Assembly: GCF_016801865.2 (NCBI RefSeq)
Contig: NC_068937.1
Span: forward strand, 72,609,854-72,673,853
DNA length: 64,000 bases
Origin: Culex pipiens pallens
Taxonomy: Eukaryota > Arthropoda > Insecta > Diptera > Culicidae
Direction of reading: 5' to 3'
Positions within the stretch are counted from its first letter, which is position 1. Every line of letters starts with the position of its first letter. The notes below the pieces were generated by a model, which worked only from the letters and a program-made list of their open reading frames with translations, searched no databases and was not told the DNA's origin. Positions 1 to 9,310 of this stretch are shown in pieces. The position numbers and the translations under genes were made by a program.

Positions 1-421
1 GATAACTCACTATTACACTATGAAAATATCCATGGCTAATCCAAGGAACCAAAAGGTGGCAACAGAAATGTTCGTCAAAAAGAGGTGCCGCAAAAAAACT
101 TTTTTGATCAAATGTTCGAACAAATCAGCAACAATTATCTCATCAATACCGAACCGGCGCCGGCTCAGGTGCTCAGCACGTCCTCGCTGGCAACGTTCTC
201 TCTCTGATTTTTCTTCGCGATTACGTCGAAGAACTTGGACATCATCCTAGAAGCTGCTTATGGAATTGAGCTTCGGCAAGGAGCAAACCGCTTCTACTTT
301 CGGTATCGGACGGAAGTTTGATTTGTTAATATGGTGTCAGTCGAAGTACAAGTACATACCCTTTATTTAAAAAATATGCTTAATGAAAAAATAATAATAA
401 ATATACAAAATTATTGTTTAA

Positions 422-655
422 CGGTACACATCAACCTTAGCTTTTGCACCCAGATTTCTGTTACAGACATTTTGGTATCTTCAATACTACGGGAACTATC
501 GATATAATTTTTTATTCATCCCCTAAATTACTGTCTTCGTAGTTATTTACAACAAAGTTTGATTATTTTTACAATCAGATTCTTGCAGGATTGGGTCCGT
601 AAGTTTGACAATTTTGGAATAAGAAGACAACAACTTCCTTGGTTGCTGTGCACCC
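422..655. mobile_element. TTAA-flanked MITE (piggyBac-like)
   Basis: A 234-bp insertion absent from the matching site in block B (around 16029-16032). TTAA flanks it at 418-421 and 656-659. The termini form a 15-bp inverted repeat with three mismatches (CGGTACACATCAACC on the left; GGGTGCACAGCAACC reading in from the right). A TTAA target duplication is typical of piggyBac-type elements. No transposase is encoded. Confidence 0.75.
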
Positions 656-689
656 TTAAGTGATGTTCTCGCTATCATGTTAGAATAGA

Positions 690-1520
690 TTTTTTATTTA
701 TATTTATTTTATTTCACAACTTGACTTTGCGCATGATGAATAAAAGCACAATTCCCCGGCACAAGCATCTACGAATCGCACCTCACAATCCTTTTTAGTA
801 AACGTCTTTATAAGTTTTACATTAAAATCGCGATCCAAATGAAAACTGTTCAGGTTAAGCAAATTATACCAGGCAGAGTCGATGCTTGGAAGAACTGAGT
901 CGCGCTGAGCGAACGGAACTGGTACTGCTTCTTCTGCACCTGCGGCTTGCGGTATTTGAACGCGTTCAGCACGTAACCAAGAAGATTTCAACTGATTTCC
1001 CGACGAGCAGTACTCCTAGCACCAGCCTTTGACCAGCGGAACATCGATCACCCATCGACATTGTCCCGACGCATGTTGAACGGCCGCGGCACCCACAGCA
1101 ACAACATCCCGTTTGGAGGAAGCAGTCCTTCAAGAGGAATGCAACACTTCCAGCAGCGGTGCGACGAACCAATTAAAACCTGGAGGGGGGGAACAAAATA
1201 ATGTCTTTAATCACAGAAAAAACAACTGGTTCGAAAGATGATCGTTTTTTAAACAACTGATAGTTGAAACAAGAATTGCCTATTTAACTTGAAAAGTTTG
1301 AAAAGAATATTGAAACTCACCATGCGAGAACGATGCTTAGCGGAACAATCTGTCCAGCTGAGATGAACAAGTTTCCACTTGCGGTGGAATTCGATGGCGT
1401 TGGATGTTCCGATGCTCTCCGGCAGTTTGTCCTTTTCCGGTGCTGCTCCATAAACTTTTCCTGTAATATCGGCGAAAAAACAGTATCCGCGTTGCAGCTT
1501 GCTGCATCACAAAATTAAAT
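690..1520 (-). pseudogene. Unidentified intron-bearing gene-like segment (copy A)
   Basis: On the minus strand an open exon ends at ATG|GTGAGT (intron start 1320). The 141-nt intron ends in a pyrimidine-rich tract and CCTCCAG at 1180, with the next exon starting GTTTTAATTGG. Joining the exons keeps one frame open for about 90 codons, to a stop near 1050. An AATAAA-rich stretch (about 690-715) lies downstream and could be a poly(A) signal. I do not recognise the peptide, which is Cys-rich after the intron. Near-identical copies lie at 16060-16870 (minus) and 24311-24985 (plus). It could be host DNA carried by the repeat or a transposon gene. Confidence 0.45.
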
Positions 1521-1899
1521 CAAAACAAACTTGACAGTCGAGCGCGAAAGAGACACAAAGCAAACCAACGTTTTCAATAAAGCAGGTGTGGTTCTGTAAA
1601 ATGTCAAATGGCAAGAGGAATTTAATTCCTTAATATATTAAATGCCAAAATTAATTTATTAAGGCCATTGTCACGCCCCTCGGTTTAAACCGAACAGCGC
1701 AATACTCAAAGCATGTGATTTACTAAGGATTACATTTTATTTTGAACTGTAAATATTAATTTAAAACAATAAAAAACATTTTCCTAATAAAATTTAATGC
1801 TTAAAGAAATTATGAAAAATTACAATAGATGGCAGCACTGTTTCAACAAAACAAAATTGACTCATAGATGTCGCTAGTGAGCGCGCCGCTCCATGGCCA

Positions 1900-2046
1900 C
1901 CCAGTCAAATCAATCCGAATTCTGAAACGGAATCTAATTAGAATCGTATACAAATTCCGTTTCAAACGCAACAACCGGTTCGAAAACGGAATTTGTATAC
2001 GATTCTAATTAGATTCCGTTTCAGAATTCGGATTGATTTGACTAGG
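1900..2046. mobile_element. Palindromic CCCAG-ended MITE (family a)
   Basis: Nearly the whole unit is one inverted repeat: an arm starting CCCAGTCAAATCAATCCG pairs with its reverse complement around a short CCGGTTCG-type centre. Other copies are 2559-2729, 17245-17398 and 34050-34220. It has no coding capacity and would form a long hairpin if transcribed. Confidence 0.75.
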
Positions 2047-2049
2047 AAG

Positions 2050-2178
2050 TATCCTTTTAAAGGGTACTGGGCCAGTACCCTTTTGAAGGGTTTCGCCCTC
2101 GTACCCTTTCAAAAGGGTGAAGACGGGTAAACTTGAAAAAAGGATAAAAAGTACCCTTTTAAGGGTTATTCTGATTTT
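2050..2178. mobile_element. Small inverted-repeat element with AAGGGTAC motifs
   Basis: Its ends read as inverted copies of TATCCTTTTAAAGGGTA, and several AAGGGTAC/GTACCCTT blocks lie between them. It is repeated in block B at about 17400-17535 with the same neighbours, so it is older than the A/B duplication. Superfamily unknown. Confidence 0.5.
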
Positions 2179-2558
2179 GAGTGCAGGCACGAAATATTTT
2201 AGCAGAGCTGGTTTTGTAAGAATCCTGCCAGAATGTCGCTACATTTCTGTTAGAATTCTATAAGAAAATGGAAACTGTGTTAGAACTCGGCTGGAAACCA
2301 ACCAACGAATGCCTGCTCATTTAGGTACACTTTTTTTATTACGTAACGCTAAAATTTGGATTTTTTGACCCCCTCGCGCTTCGTTTAAAATGTCCATACA
2401 CATTTCAAAAAAACACTTAACTCGTTCGAACTCCCCACCCCCTCAACCCACACCAACAACTGCGTTACGTAATAAAAGAATGCGGCAACTTGTATCAGAA
2501 GAAAGTGAGGCATTTTCGCTAGTTCTAACTGTTCTGTGTTCTGCGTGCACGTCCGCAA

Positions 2559-2729
2559 CCCAGTTAAATCAATCCGAATTCTGAAACGGAATGTAATTAG
2601 AATCGTATACAAATTCCGTTTCAAACGCAACAACCGGTTCGAACACGGAACCGGTTGTTGCGTTTGAAACGGAATTTGTATACGATTCTAATTAGATTCC
2701 GTTTCAGAATTCGGATTGATTTGACTGGG
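2559..2729. mobile_element. Palindromic CCCAG-ended MITE (family a), recent insertion
   Basis: A 171-bp near-perfect palindrome with arms of about 80 bp. Block B lacks it (empty site about 17909-17911), so the boundaries are clear: AA is duplicated on both sides (2557-2558 and 2730-2731). The empty site shows that this family moved after the A/B duplication. Confidence 0.8.
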
Positions 2730-3879
2730 AAACATCGACCACACTCATACTAATACAAAGCGCCACCAAGAGGCAAAAGGTAATTACGAATATGTTTGGC
2801 ACTTTCGTTTCGGTTTTGCAAAAACAAATAACAAAACTAACTTTCAAGTATAGTTGACTATTAAACTTGTAATTGTTGCTGATTTGTTCGAACATTTGAT
2901 CAAAAAATAATAAGTTTTTTGCAGCACCTCTTTTGGACGGACATTTCTGTTGCCACCTTTTGAATCTTTAGATTAGCCATAGATATTTTCATAGTGTAAT
3001 AAACACGGCAGCTACCACCACGCAGCGCCACCACCGTAAAAGAGAATTCTTTTATTACATAACGACGTTGGTGGTGTGGGTTGAGGGGGTGGGAAGTTCG
3101 AACGAGTTAAGTATTTTTTTCTTTTATTACATAACGACGTTGGTGGTGTGGGTTGAGGGGGTGGGAAGTTCGAACGAGTTAAGTATTTTTTAGAAATTTG
3201 TAAACGAAGGGCAAGGGGGTCAAAAAATACAAATTTTAGCGTTACGTAATAAAAGAAGTGTACCTTAATGAGCAGGCATTCGTTGGTTGGTTTCTAGCCG
3301 AGTTCTAACACAGCCCAGTCACGAAATATTCTAGCAGAGCTGGTTCTGTCAGAATCCTGCTAGAACGGTGGAACATTTCTGCTAGAATGCTGTAAGAATA
3401 TCCAGCTCTGTAAGAACTCTGTTATACCCCGTTCGCACGGGCGAGTTATAGCCGGTTTTAACGAAAAGGTTTTAAGTTAAAACCAAGTTATATCCAAACC
3501 GTTCGCACGGGAGCGAGTGGTTATAACGGTTTTAACTATTTTGACAGATTACAGAAGGCTGTGATTATTTAGTGTTGTCATTCATTTTGATTTTATATAC
3601 GGTGATGCGGATTTTGGCCATCGTTTTCACTCTATCCGGTGAGGGCCGGGTTTTTTGGCCTTTTTCGCTTCCGGATCTGAGCACAATGGCAAGTATTTAA
3701 AAATCATATTTTCAAATGTTATTTATTGATTATTGGCCGGTTGGAATTGGTCTGCTGACTCCGAAGGTTCGGTCACCGCTGCAACCAACTGGGATTTAAA
3801 TTTAAATAGTTGGACGATCTGGTTGATCCGGAACTGCTTTTTAAGAATTTACCGGGACATGCTACCGAATCCCTCGACA

Positions 3880-4166
3880 ACGTGACGGAACTGAGGCCGT
3901 TCGAAAGGTTGCGCCTCGGTGACTGGAGGTTGCAATGTCTGACGCATCATGTGCTGAGCTGAACCCGGAAGGTGGCCCGTGAGCTGGTTATGGTCAAGGA
4001 GAAGAACGAGATTCTGCTGCTTCTGGGTATCGTCCTACTGTGGAGTGTTGGACGAGTCCTGAAAATACTTTCTTGGCCTCAAGATCGACGACTTTCTGGA
4101 AGGTCGCCTGAAGATCCAAGTGTTCAGGCTAGAATAGGTCATTTATCCAGGTCGCATGAAAAGGTT
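3880..4166 (+). pseudogene. RpS9: Ribosomal protein S9 (uS4) fragment, decayed
   Basis: Three frames together give peptides in the order of RpS9: RPFER-RLG early, then RKVARELV, then GVLDES followed by LGLKIDDFLEGRL and QVFRLE. The last two correspond to the conserved GVLDEG and LGLKIEDFLERRL stretches of animal RpS9. Frameshifts and stops break it throughout, and the flanking ends of the protein are missing. It lies inside the Harbinger-like element, so it is either a captured host segment or a processed copy that landed there. The family call is from remembered sequence, not a search. Confidence 0.62.
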
Positions 4167-4228
4167 AAATAAAGTCTGAGATCAGTTCGAGGGGGGGGGG
4201 GGGGGGAGGGAGGGGGGTTCGCTTCATA

Positions 4229-4346
4229 CGTACCATCAGCAGGGGTGACATTGGGTCTGGGGGGTGAGATTGGGTCATACAAATTTCAGCATTTTTGTAT
4301 GACCCAATTTCACCCCCAGACCCAATGTCACCCCTGATGACGGTAC
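4229..4346. repeat. Perfect-armed hairpin repeat
   Basis: An arm of about 50 bp containing GACATTGGGTCTGGGGG recurs inverted as CCCCCAGACCCAATGTC around a loop of about 16 bases. It looks like a foldback MITE nested in the Harbinger-like element, next to a G-rich run. Confidence 0.6.
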
Positions 4347-4990
4347 TAAGATACAATCAGATTGTTAACACCGAAAGCATCTCCAGAAACCGGCCAGGCC
4401 ATCCAGAATGCTCTGAACTAAGTGCGATTTTTTCGCGGGTTGCGCAAAGGGGTCATTTTTTATTAGGTGTAAATTTCCACGAGGTAAATTTATTTAGTAG
4501 TACTGTTCTGTTCATGAATTCCACATAGACTCCAAGTCGTCGTGAGACAACAACGAACTTGTTCTACGCCAAAGCTACCGGCTGGAAATGACCAAGTATC
4601 AATGGAACAATCTACGTGCTTTTATAATTTGCTAAGATTGTCAAAAACCGTTGTATTCACTAGCCCCGATGGGGGTGTCCGTCGAAGCACTGCCGAACAA
4701 AAATAAGACTCACTGCGTTGAAGATTTTAAAGCACAACCATCCTCAAGCGAATGGACGCTTGCGAGATCTTGACAGGCAAATAATGCACATCACCAGCAG
4801 TACCACCGTGATCAACGTTTCGGCCCCCCCTCCCCCCTACCTTCCCTTCCCATCCATTAAGCCCCTAATCATCTTTTATTATAGAATTTTAAAAGAACAT
4901 GCGTCGACATCAACTTAACTGGAACGGAGTAAACCAATCAAATAAAAGCTGGCCGCCATTCCGTAACAACAGGTCCTTGCACTGCCCTTA

Positions 4991-5116
4991 TAGAGTTATC
5001 TAAGCCCGATCTCACGCACACTAGCACGCCATTTGTTTTTGCTGGCGGGTACAAAATTTAACCTCAATCATTTTCGTGTACGTACACGCAATACATGCGC
5101 ACGTAGATAACTCTAT
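4991..5116. mobile_element. 125-bp TAGAGTTATCT MITE, copy 1
   Basis: Termini are TAGAGTTATCTA and TAGATAACTCTA. The interior is conserved (CTCACGCACACTAGC, CAATACATGCGCACGTAG) in copies at 15498-15622, 25436-25559 and 34946-35073. The window start appears to be the edge of another copy. No coding capacity. Confidence 0.75.
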
Positions 5117-6159
5117 AACACTTCCAGGGTATGCTTTCTATATTTCGTTCACCAATAAGGGTCGCATCTGGAACAGCAGAACCAGCGGGTCTCGCACGTT
5201 GTAGGTTTGCGAGCCGTAGAACGCCTGTTTCGATTTAAACGGGCAAAGATCCGTCTTGGGAACATCCAATCAGGGTGATATCGAAACTACAGATGCCAGC
5301 GCTCCGTTTGCTACTTTGATTCGGACGGGCCACTTCCGGCTTTGCTTCTTTGATTCAGAACTTATCCGAAACGGGATTTTGTTCAACTATCTAAAAGTAA
5401 TGATTATCAGAAAATACAAAGCAAATTCTATTATATTTTGAAACTCACGTGCTGCTACTTCTTGACTTGTTGTGTTCTCACGATCCCATTGCTTCTGCTT
5501 CTGCTTTCCATGAAGGAATCCGCCAGAACGGAACAATTTATTGGATCAGCACGAAACGAAATCCGCACCTATCGTCAGTTTCAATCTACCGAAATCGAAA
5601 CGAAACTTCGCTTCGATTTACTATGATGTTGGCTAAAAGATTTTTTTTATTATTAGTTTGAATTGGTACATCAGTCTCGAAACTCACCAAAAATCCGATA
5701 CAAAAACGAATATCACCAACCGAGACAAAAAAAAAGTTATTTTGTTTGGTTGTCGTGTAAAATTTTTTGAAGGATTAACCAAAGCCTACTAGTTTGATTT
5801 TTTTGAAATTCCAGCAGTCAAATTCCCATTTCGAGTAGTTTTAACTTGGTTATAACTTTTAAAACCAGTTTTAATTTGACAGATCGTTGTATGGGCAAAA
5901 CCAGAGTTATAGCCGGTTTTAAGAGTTATAACCACTTTTGGTCTTATAACCGGTTATAACTCGCCCGTGCGAACGGGGTATTAGAATCCTGCTAGAACGT
6001 CGTGACTGGGAGTTTCCATTTTCTTATAGAATTCTAACAGAAATGTAGCGACATTCTAGCAGGATTCTTACAGAACCAGCTCTGCTAAAATATTTCGTGC
6101 CTGGGCAACGTTATTGCTTCACCGAGTAACAGCATTAAACTTTTTTTAGTTCAACTATT

Positions 6160-6414
6160 GGTACGTTCGTTTGATGGCTAGTTTCACACTGAGTGCCGCA
6201 CTCAGAGCTGTCAAAGTGTTTCTTTGAAGAAACTCGCGCTAGTTTCGCACGAGTTTCGCCGCCATGTTGGAACTGAAACTCTAGTGCCGCACTCAATATT
6301 TTTTCAGTTTCATTCGAGTTCCACGCGCACTGACAAATGACGTTCGATTGAACCAAAACTGGCACCGACGAGTGCGGCACTCAGTGCCACACCGGCATTT
6401 CAAACGAACGTACC
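6160..6414. mobile_element. 255-bp GGTACGTTCGTTTGA MITE, copy 1
   Basis: Terminal inverted repeats begin GGTACGTTCGTTTGA and are followed inside by the inverted motif GAGTGCGGCACTCAGTG. Other copies are 18708-18962 and, inverted, 38316-38570. Confidence 0.75.
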
Positions 6415-6456
6415 ATATGATTACACAAAAGTGTGTAATCCTACTTGAACCTACTG

Positions 6457-6561
6457 CCCAGTCAACTCAATCGGAATTCTGAAAAAGAATTCAGTTCGGT
6501 TGTTGCGTTTGAAACGGAATACTTAAACGATTCGAATTTAATTCCGATTGAGTTGACTGGG
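6457..6561. mobile_element. CCCAGTCAACTC MITE (family b), copy 1
   Basis: A 105-bp palindromic unit with ends CCCAGTCAACTCAATCGG and CCGATTGAGTTGACTGGG. It is related in layout to family a but distinct in sequence. Further copies are near 34456-34556, 36714-36811 and 38168-38276. Confidence 0.65.
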
Positions 6562-7029
6562 TAGTACCACGGGTATGAATATTCAAATAATTTCAATATG
6601 GCGACCACCACTAACTGCGTTACGTAATAAAAGAATGCGGCAACTTGTATCAGAAGAAAGTGAGGCATTTTCGCTAGTTTTAACTGTTCTGTGTTCTGCG
6701 TGCACATCCGCAAACATCGAGCACACACATATTAATACAAAGCGCCACCAAGAGGCAAAAGGTAATTACGAAAATTTTGACAAAGAACTTTGTCCTAAGG
6801 GCACTGTCTACGGGTGTCAATCCAAAATTTCGCGAAGCGAAAGTGTAACGATTTGTGTAATCGTTTAAACGCTTATATCTTCCACCCAATTCAAGCAATC
6901 TGCATGCTTTATCCACCAAACGAAAGGGGAAGTCTTTAATTGCAAGTAGACTACCTCACAAAGTTGATAAAACTTTGTTAAAGTACTCAAAAGTTAAGAT
7001 GAAAAATAAAAATTCAGACCGGGAAAATC

Positions 7030-7165
7030 CCGGTCGCTGATTGGTTGAGCGCAACCTTTCCCGAACACAATAATCAGATTCAAGTATCTAGCACTTAGCA
7101 AATTTTGCTCTCTGCCACTGCTTCGAAAGCGTCGAGCCGTCACAGCCAAGCGAGGTTATAAAAGA
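7030..7165 (+). promoter_or_regulatory. Promoter-like region with inverted CCAAT and TATA box
   Basis: CTGATTGGTTGAGCGC (an inverted CCAAT box) near 7037-7052 and GGTTATAAAAGAGC (a TATA box) near 7153-7165 are spaced like an RNA polymerase II promoter. A related block, CTGATTGGTTGAACAAACC, recurs at 7867-7885. The layout resembles an insect histone promoter, but no histone coding region is visible. Confidence 0.4.
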
Positions 7166-7372
7166 GCGCCGTGCCGCCGGTTGAAGCTCAAACGAGTCCG
7201 AAGCTTTGCACGAGGAGGATCGAGAAGCAGCAGCAGTACAGCAGAGCCGCCGAGAGGAAGGAGAGAATTGACAAATTGGAAAGAGAGGCAGAGCAGGCGC
7301 GGGAGGGAAAATTGCCGGCAACTTGGAGTGTCATCATCGCATGGTTTTATCATCGTCATAGGACGTTAAAAT

Positions 7373-7388
7373 GGCCCTTTTCAGGGCC
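7373..7388 (+). terminator. Histone-type mRNA 3' stem-loop
   Basis: GGCCCTTTTCAGGGCC is an exact match to the 6-bp stem, 4-base loop consensus that directs 3' processing of replication-dependent histone mRNAs. A purine-rich CGAAAGAG follows about 6 bases later, where the histone downstream element is expected. It lies about 210 bases after the TATA box at 7153. No histone reading frame lies between them, so this is a relic or a non-coding unit that uses histone-type processing. Confidence 0.6.
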
Positions 7389-7877
7389 AATTCACACGAA
7401 AGAGTATTCTTTAAAAATCTGGTTGGGTACGGTAGTGAGTGTTTGTGTGTGCGGAAGGGAAATCGAGTGGCAAGTTTGGGGATTGAAAGAGCACCAAATT
7501 ATCAACGCATACACACAAACGCGGGCTGGGGAGCTTCATTTGTGTGCGCCTGGTTTCTGCCGTGCAACTACCCTTCACGAGTTTGCTCATCCGATCGATC
7601 TTGGGGAAAATCGATTTTCGATATTAGTGTGGTTCCGCGAACACAATTTTAGTGTGGTTTACTACACATACACACACGAGCAAATCCACAGTCGATGGCG
7701 CTTTCTTGCTACAAATACACTTGCAACGCACTGTTTGGTGGTCTAGGTGGTGTGTAGTATGTGTAAAGAGAATGAATAAAAAGATCGGAACCCATTTTTT
7801 TGCGAAGCGAAATCGTTACGTGGCGATTTCCCCTCTTCGCAGACTTCCCCTCCTTTTCCTTCACGCTGATTGGTTGA
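7389..7877. other. Unassigned sequence upstream of the jockey insertion
   Basis: No recognised gene. It contains GT/CA-rich stretches and, near 7797-7877, a GCGAAGCGAA motif followed by an inverted-CCAAT block that echoes 6830-7060. The sequence resumes after the jockey element at 12217. Confidence 0.4.
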
Positions 7878-7933
7878 ACAAACCTTTCCCATTGTTATCC
7901 GAGCATTCGTTGGTGAAGGTTGTCTGAATCAAC

Positions 7934-9310
7934 ATGACTCGTCGCGTCCCGGCGCAAAACGCCGGCAATATTGCCCTACCTGCGGCTCAAGCAGGCAAAA
8001 AAGTGGGAATTTCCAAAAGGAAGGTTGAGGCCTCAACTGATGGCCAAAAACCGGGGATTTCCAAAAGGAAGGTGCTTTTGGAAGTGACATCGAACAGCAA
8101 AAAGACGAAAAAGAGCGACGGAACTGTACCGATGGATGAGGAGGAGGAGAACTCTTCGTCGCACGAGGAGCAGCTATTGAAGAACAACAAGTTCGCTGGA
8201 CTGCCTGACGAGGACCAGGTAGCGGAAGCAAAGGAGAATGAAGTGAAACAGCGAAAGGAGAAACTGCCTCCTTTTTATGTGAGGCAATCAGCAGCAACGA
8301 TCGACTTTCGAGCGGGGCTGGTTGAACTCATCAAGTCTGGGAAAGTCCTAGGCAACATTCGTCTGTGTCAGGACGGATTTAAGGTGCTGGTGCAATCCAG
8401 GCAGCACTATCAACTGGTCAAGGATTACTTGACCGAAAACGAGGCGGAGTACTTTACCCATGATGTCGTCATGGATAAGCCGTACAAAATCGTCGTCAGA
8501 GGTCTGTACGACATGCCAGTGGAGGAATTAGCTGCCGAGCTAAAAGTTTTGAAACTGGATGTGTTGGCCGTGCACAAAATGAGCCGACGCAACAAAGACA
8601 TCAAGTACCGTGACCAGCTCTACCTGCTGCATTTGGCTAAGGGATCGACGACGCTTCCTGAGCTGAAGGCGATTCGAGCGGTTTTCAACATTATCGTGTC
8701 GTGGGAGCGATACCGACCAGTGCACCGTGACGTCACACAATGCTTCAACTGCCTGGGCTTCGGGCACGGAGGTAAGAACTGCCACCTAAAGCGTCGTTGC
8801 GCCAAATGTGGTACCGATGCGCACATCACATCCCAGTGCATCCAAGATTCGCTGGTGAAGTGCCTCAACTGCAACGGCGAGCACTCGTCAACCGACCGAA
8901 AGTGCCCCAAGAGAGCTGAGTTCGTGAAAATTCGGCAGCAAGCATCGACGAAGAATCAGCCTCAGCGTCGTAGAACTCCTCCAACCCTGGTGGAGGAAAA
9001 TTTTCCACCTCTTCAACCGCGACGCCAGGTCCCGAACTTGGCACCGTTGCCGTTGGATCCCAGGAAGAGAGCTGAGATGAATCATCCACGGCCGGGTTCC
9101 AGCCAGGAGCCGAGACCGCCACCACCGGGCTTCAGCCAGGAGCCAAGACCAGCCCAAGAACCCGCAGTTGAGGAAAATGGTAATGATCTTTACACCTCAA
9201 CCGAACTCCTCAATATTTTCAAACAGATGTCCGCTGCACTGCGTGGATGCAAAACCAAGACCCAGCAGATTGAAGTGCTGACCTCGTTCGTCATCCAGTA
9301 TGGATCGTAG
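7934..9310 (+). CDS. Jockey ORF1: Gag-like nucleic-acid-binding protein
   Basis: This 458-residue protein binds retrotransposon RNA and forms the ribonucleoprotein. The N-terminal ~110 residues are Lys/Glu-rich and probably disordered. A PRE_C2HC-like region follows (about 160-260), then three zinc knuckles: CFNCLGFGHGGKNC near 270, CAKCGTDAHITSQC near 290 and CLNCNGEHSSTDRKC near 313. The C-terminal third is Pro-rich. The start is the first ATG after the 5' UTR. Its stop overlaps the ORF2 start by 11 bases (ATGGATCGTAG), as in other jockey elements, suggesting reinitiation or coupled translation. Confidence 0.9.
   Translation: MTRRVPAQNAGNIALPAAQAGKKVGISKRKVEASTDGQKPGISKRKVLLEVTSNSKKTKKSDGTVPMDEEEENSSSHEEQLLKNNKFAGLPDEDQVAEAKENEVKQRKEKLPPFYVRQSAATIDFRAGLVELIKSGKVLGNIRLCQDGFKVLVQSRQHYQLVKDYLTENEAEYFTHDVVMDKPYKIVVRGLYDMPVEELAAELKVLKLDVLAVHKMSRRNKDIKYRDQLYLLHLAKGSTTLPELKAIRAVFNIIVSWERYRPVHRDVTQCFNCLGFGHGGKNCHLKRRCAKCGTDAHITSQCIQDSLVKCLNCNGEHSSTDRKCPKRAEFVKIRQQASTKNQPQRRRTPPTLVEENFPPLQPRRQVPNLAPLPLDPRKRAEMNHPRPGSSQEPRPPPPGFSQEPRPAQEPAVEENGNDLYTSTELLNIFKQMSAALRGCKTKTQQIEVLTSFVIQYGS

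Larger units (their letters stand above)
3425..5980. mobile_element. PIF/Harbinger-like non-autonomous element
   Basis: A 2556-bp insertion bounded by TACCCCGTTCGCACGG and its inverse. Inverted similarity continues inward through GAGTTATAGCCGGTTTTAA-type sequence. TTA is duplicated at 3422-3424 and 5981-5983, and the empty site is at 18529-18531 in block B. A 3-bp TTA/TAA duplication is typical of PIF/Harbinger elements. No transposase is readable. The interior holds an RpS9-like fragment, a poly-G run near 4190-4212, a hairpin at 4229-4346 and a 125-bp MITE at 4991-5116. Confidence 0.8.
3314..6010. mobile_element. CCCAGTCACGA MITE (family c), interrupted
   Basis: A 138-bp MITE with ends CCCAGTCACGA and TCGTGACTGGG, made of repeated GAATCCTGCTAGAAC-like motifs. 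It is split here by the element at 3425-5980. Intact copies are 18421-18558 and, inverted, 38709-38846. Confidence 0.8.
1..6463. repeat. Composite repeat block A
   Basis: This block matches 15612-19011 (block B) almost base for base. The two differ by discrete insertions present only here: a TTAA-flanked MITE at 422-655, a palindromic MITE at 2559-2729, a 72-bp tandem duplication near 3050-3190, and a 2.56-kb element at 3425-5980. It begins just after the terminus of a 125-bp MITE, so the window starts inside the repeat. The block is a mosaic of smaller inverted-repeat elements and one intron-bearing gene-like segment, not a single transposon. Confidence 0.85.

Noticed and set aside
4190..4212. 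G-quadruplex regulatory element
   Set aside because: A plain G run inside a non-autonomous transposon; no promoter or gene nearby gives it a role.
7171..7746. A 191-codon plus-strand frame before the jockey element
   Set aside because: It runs through the histone-type stem-loop and CA-rich sequence, competes with three overlapping frames and shows no domain.
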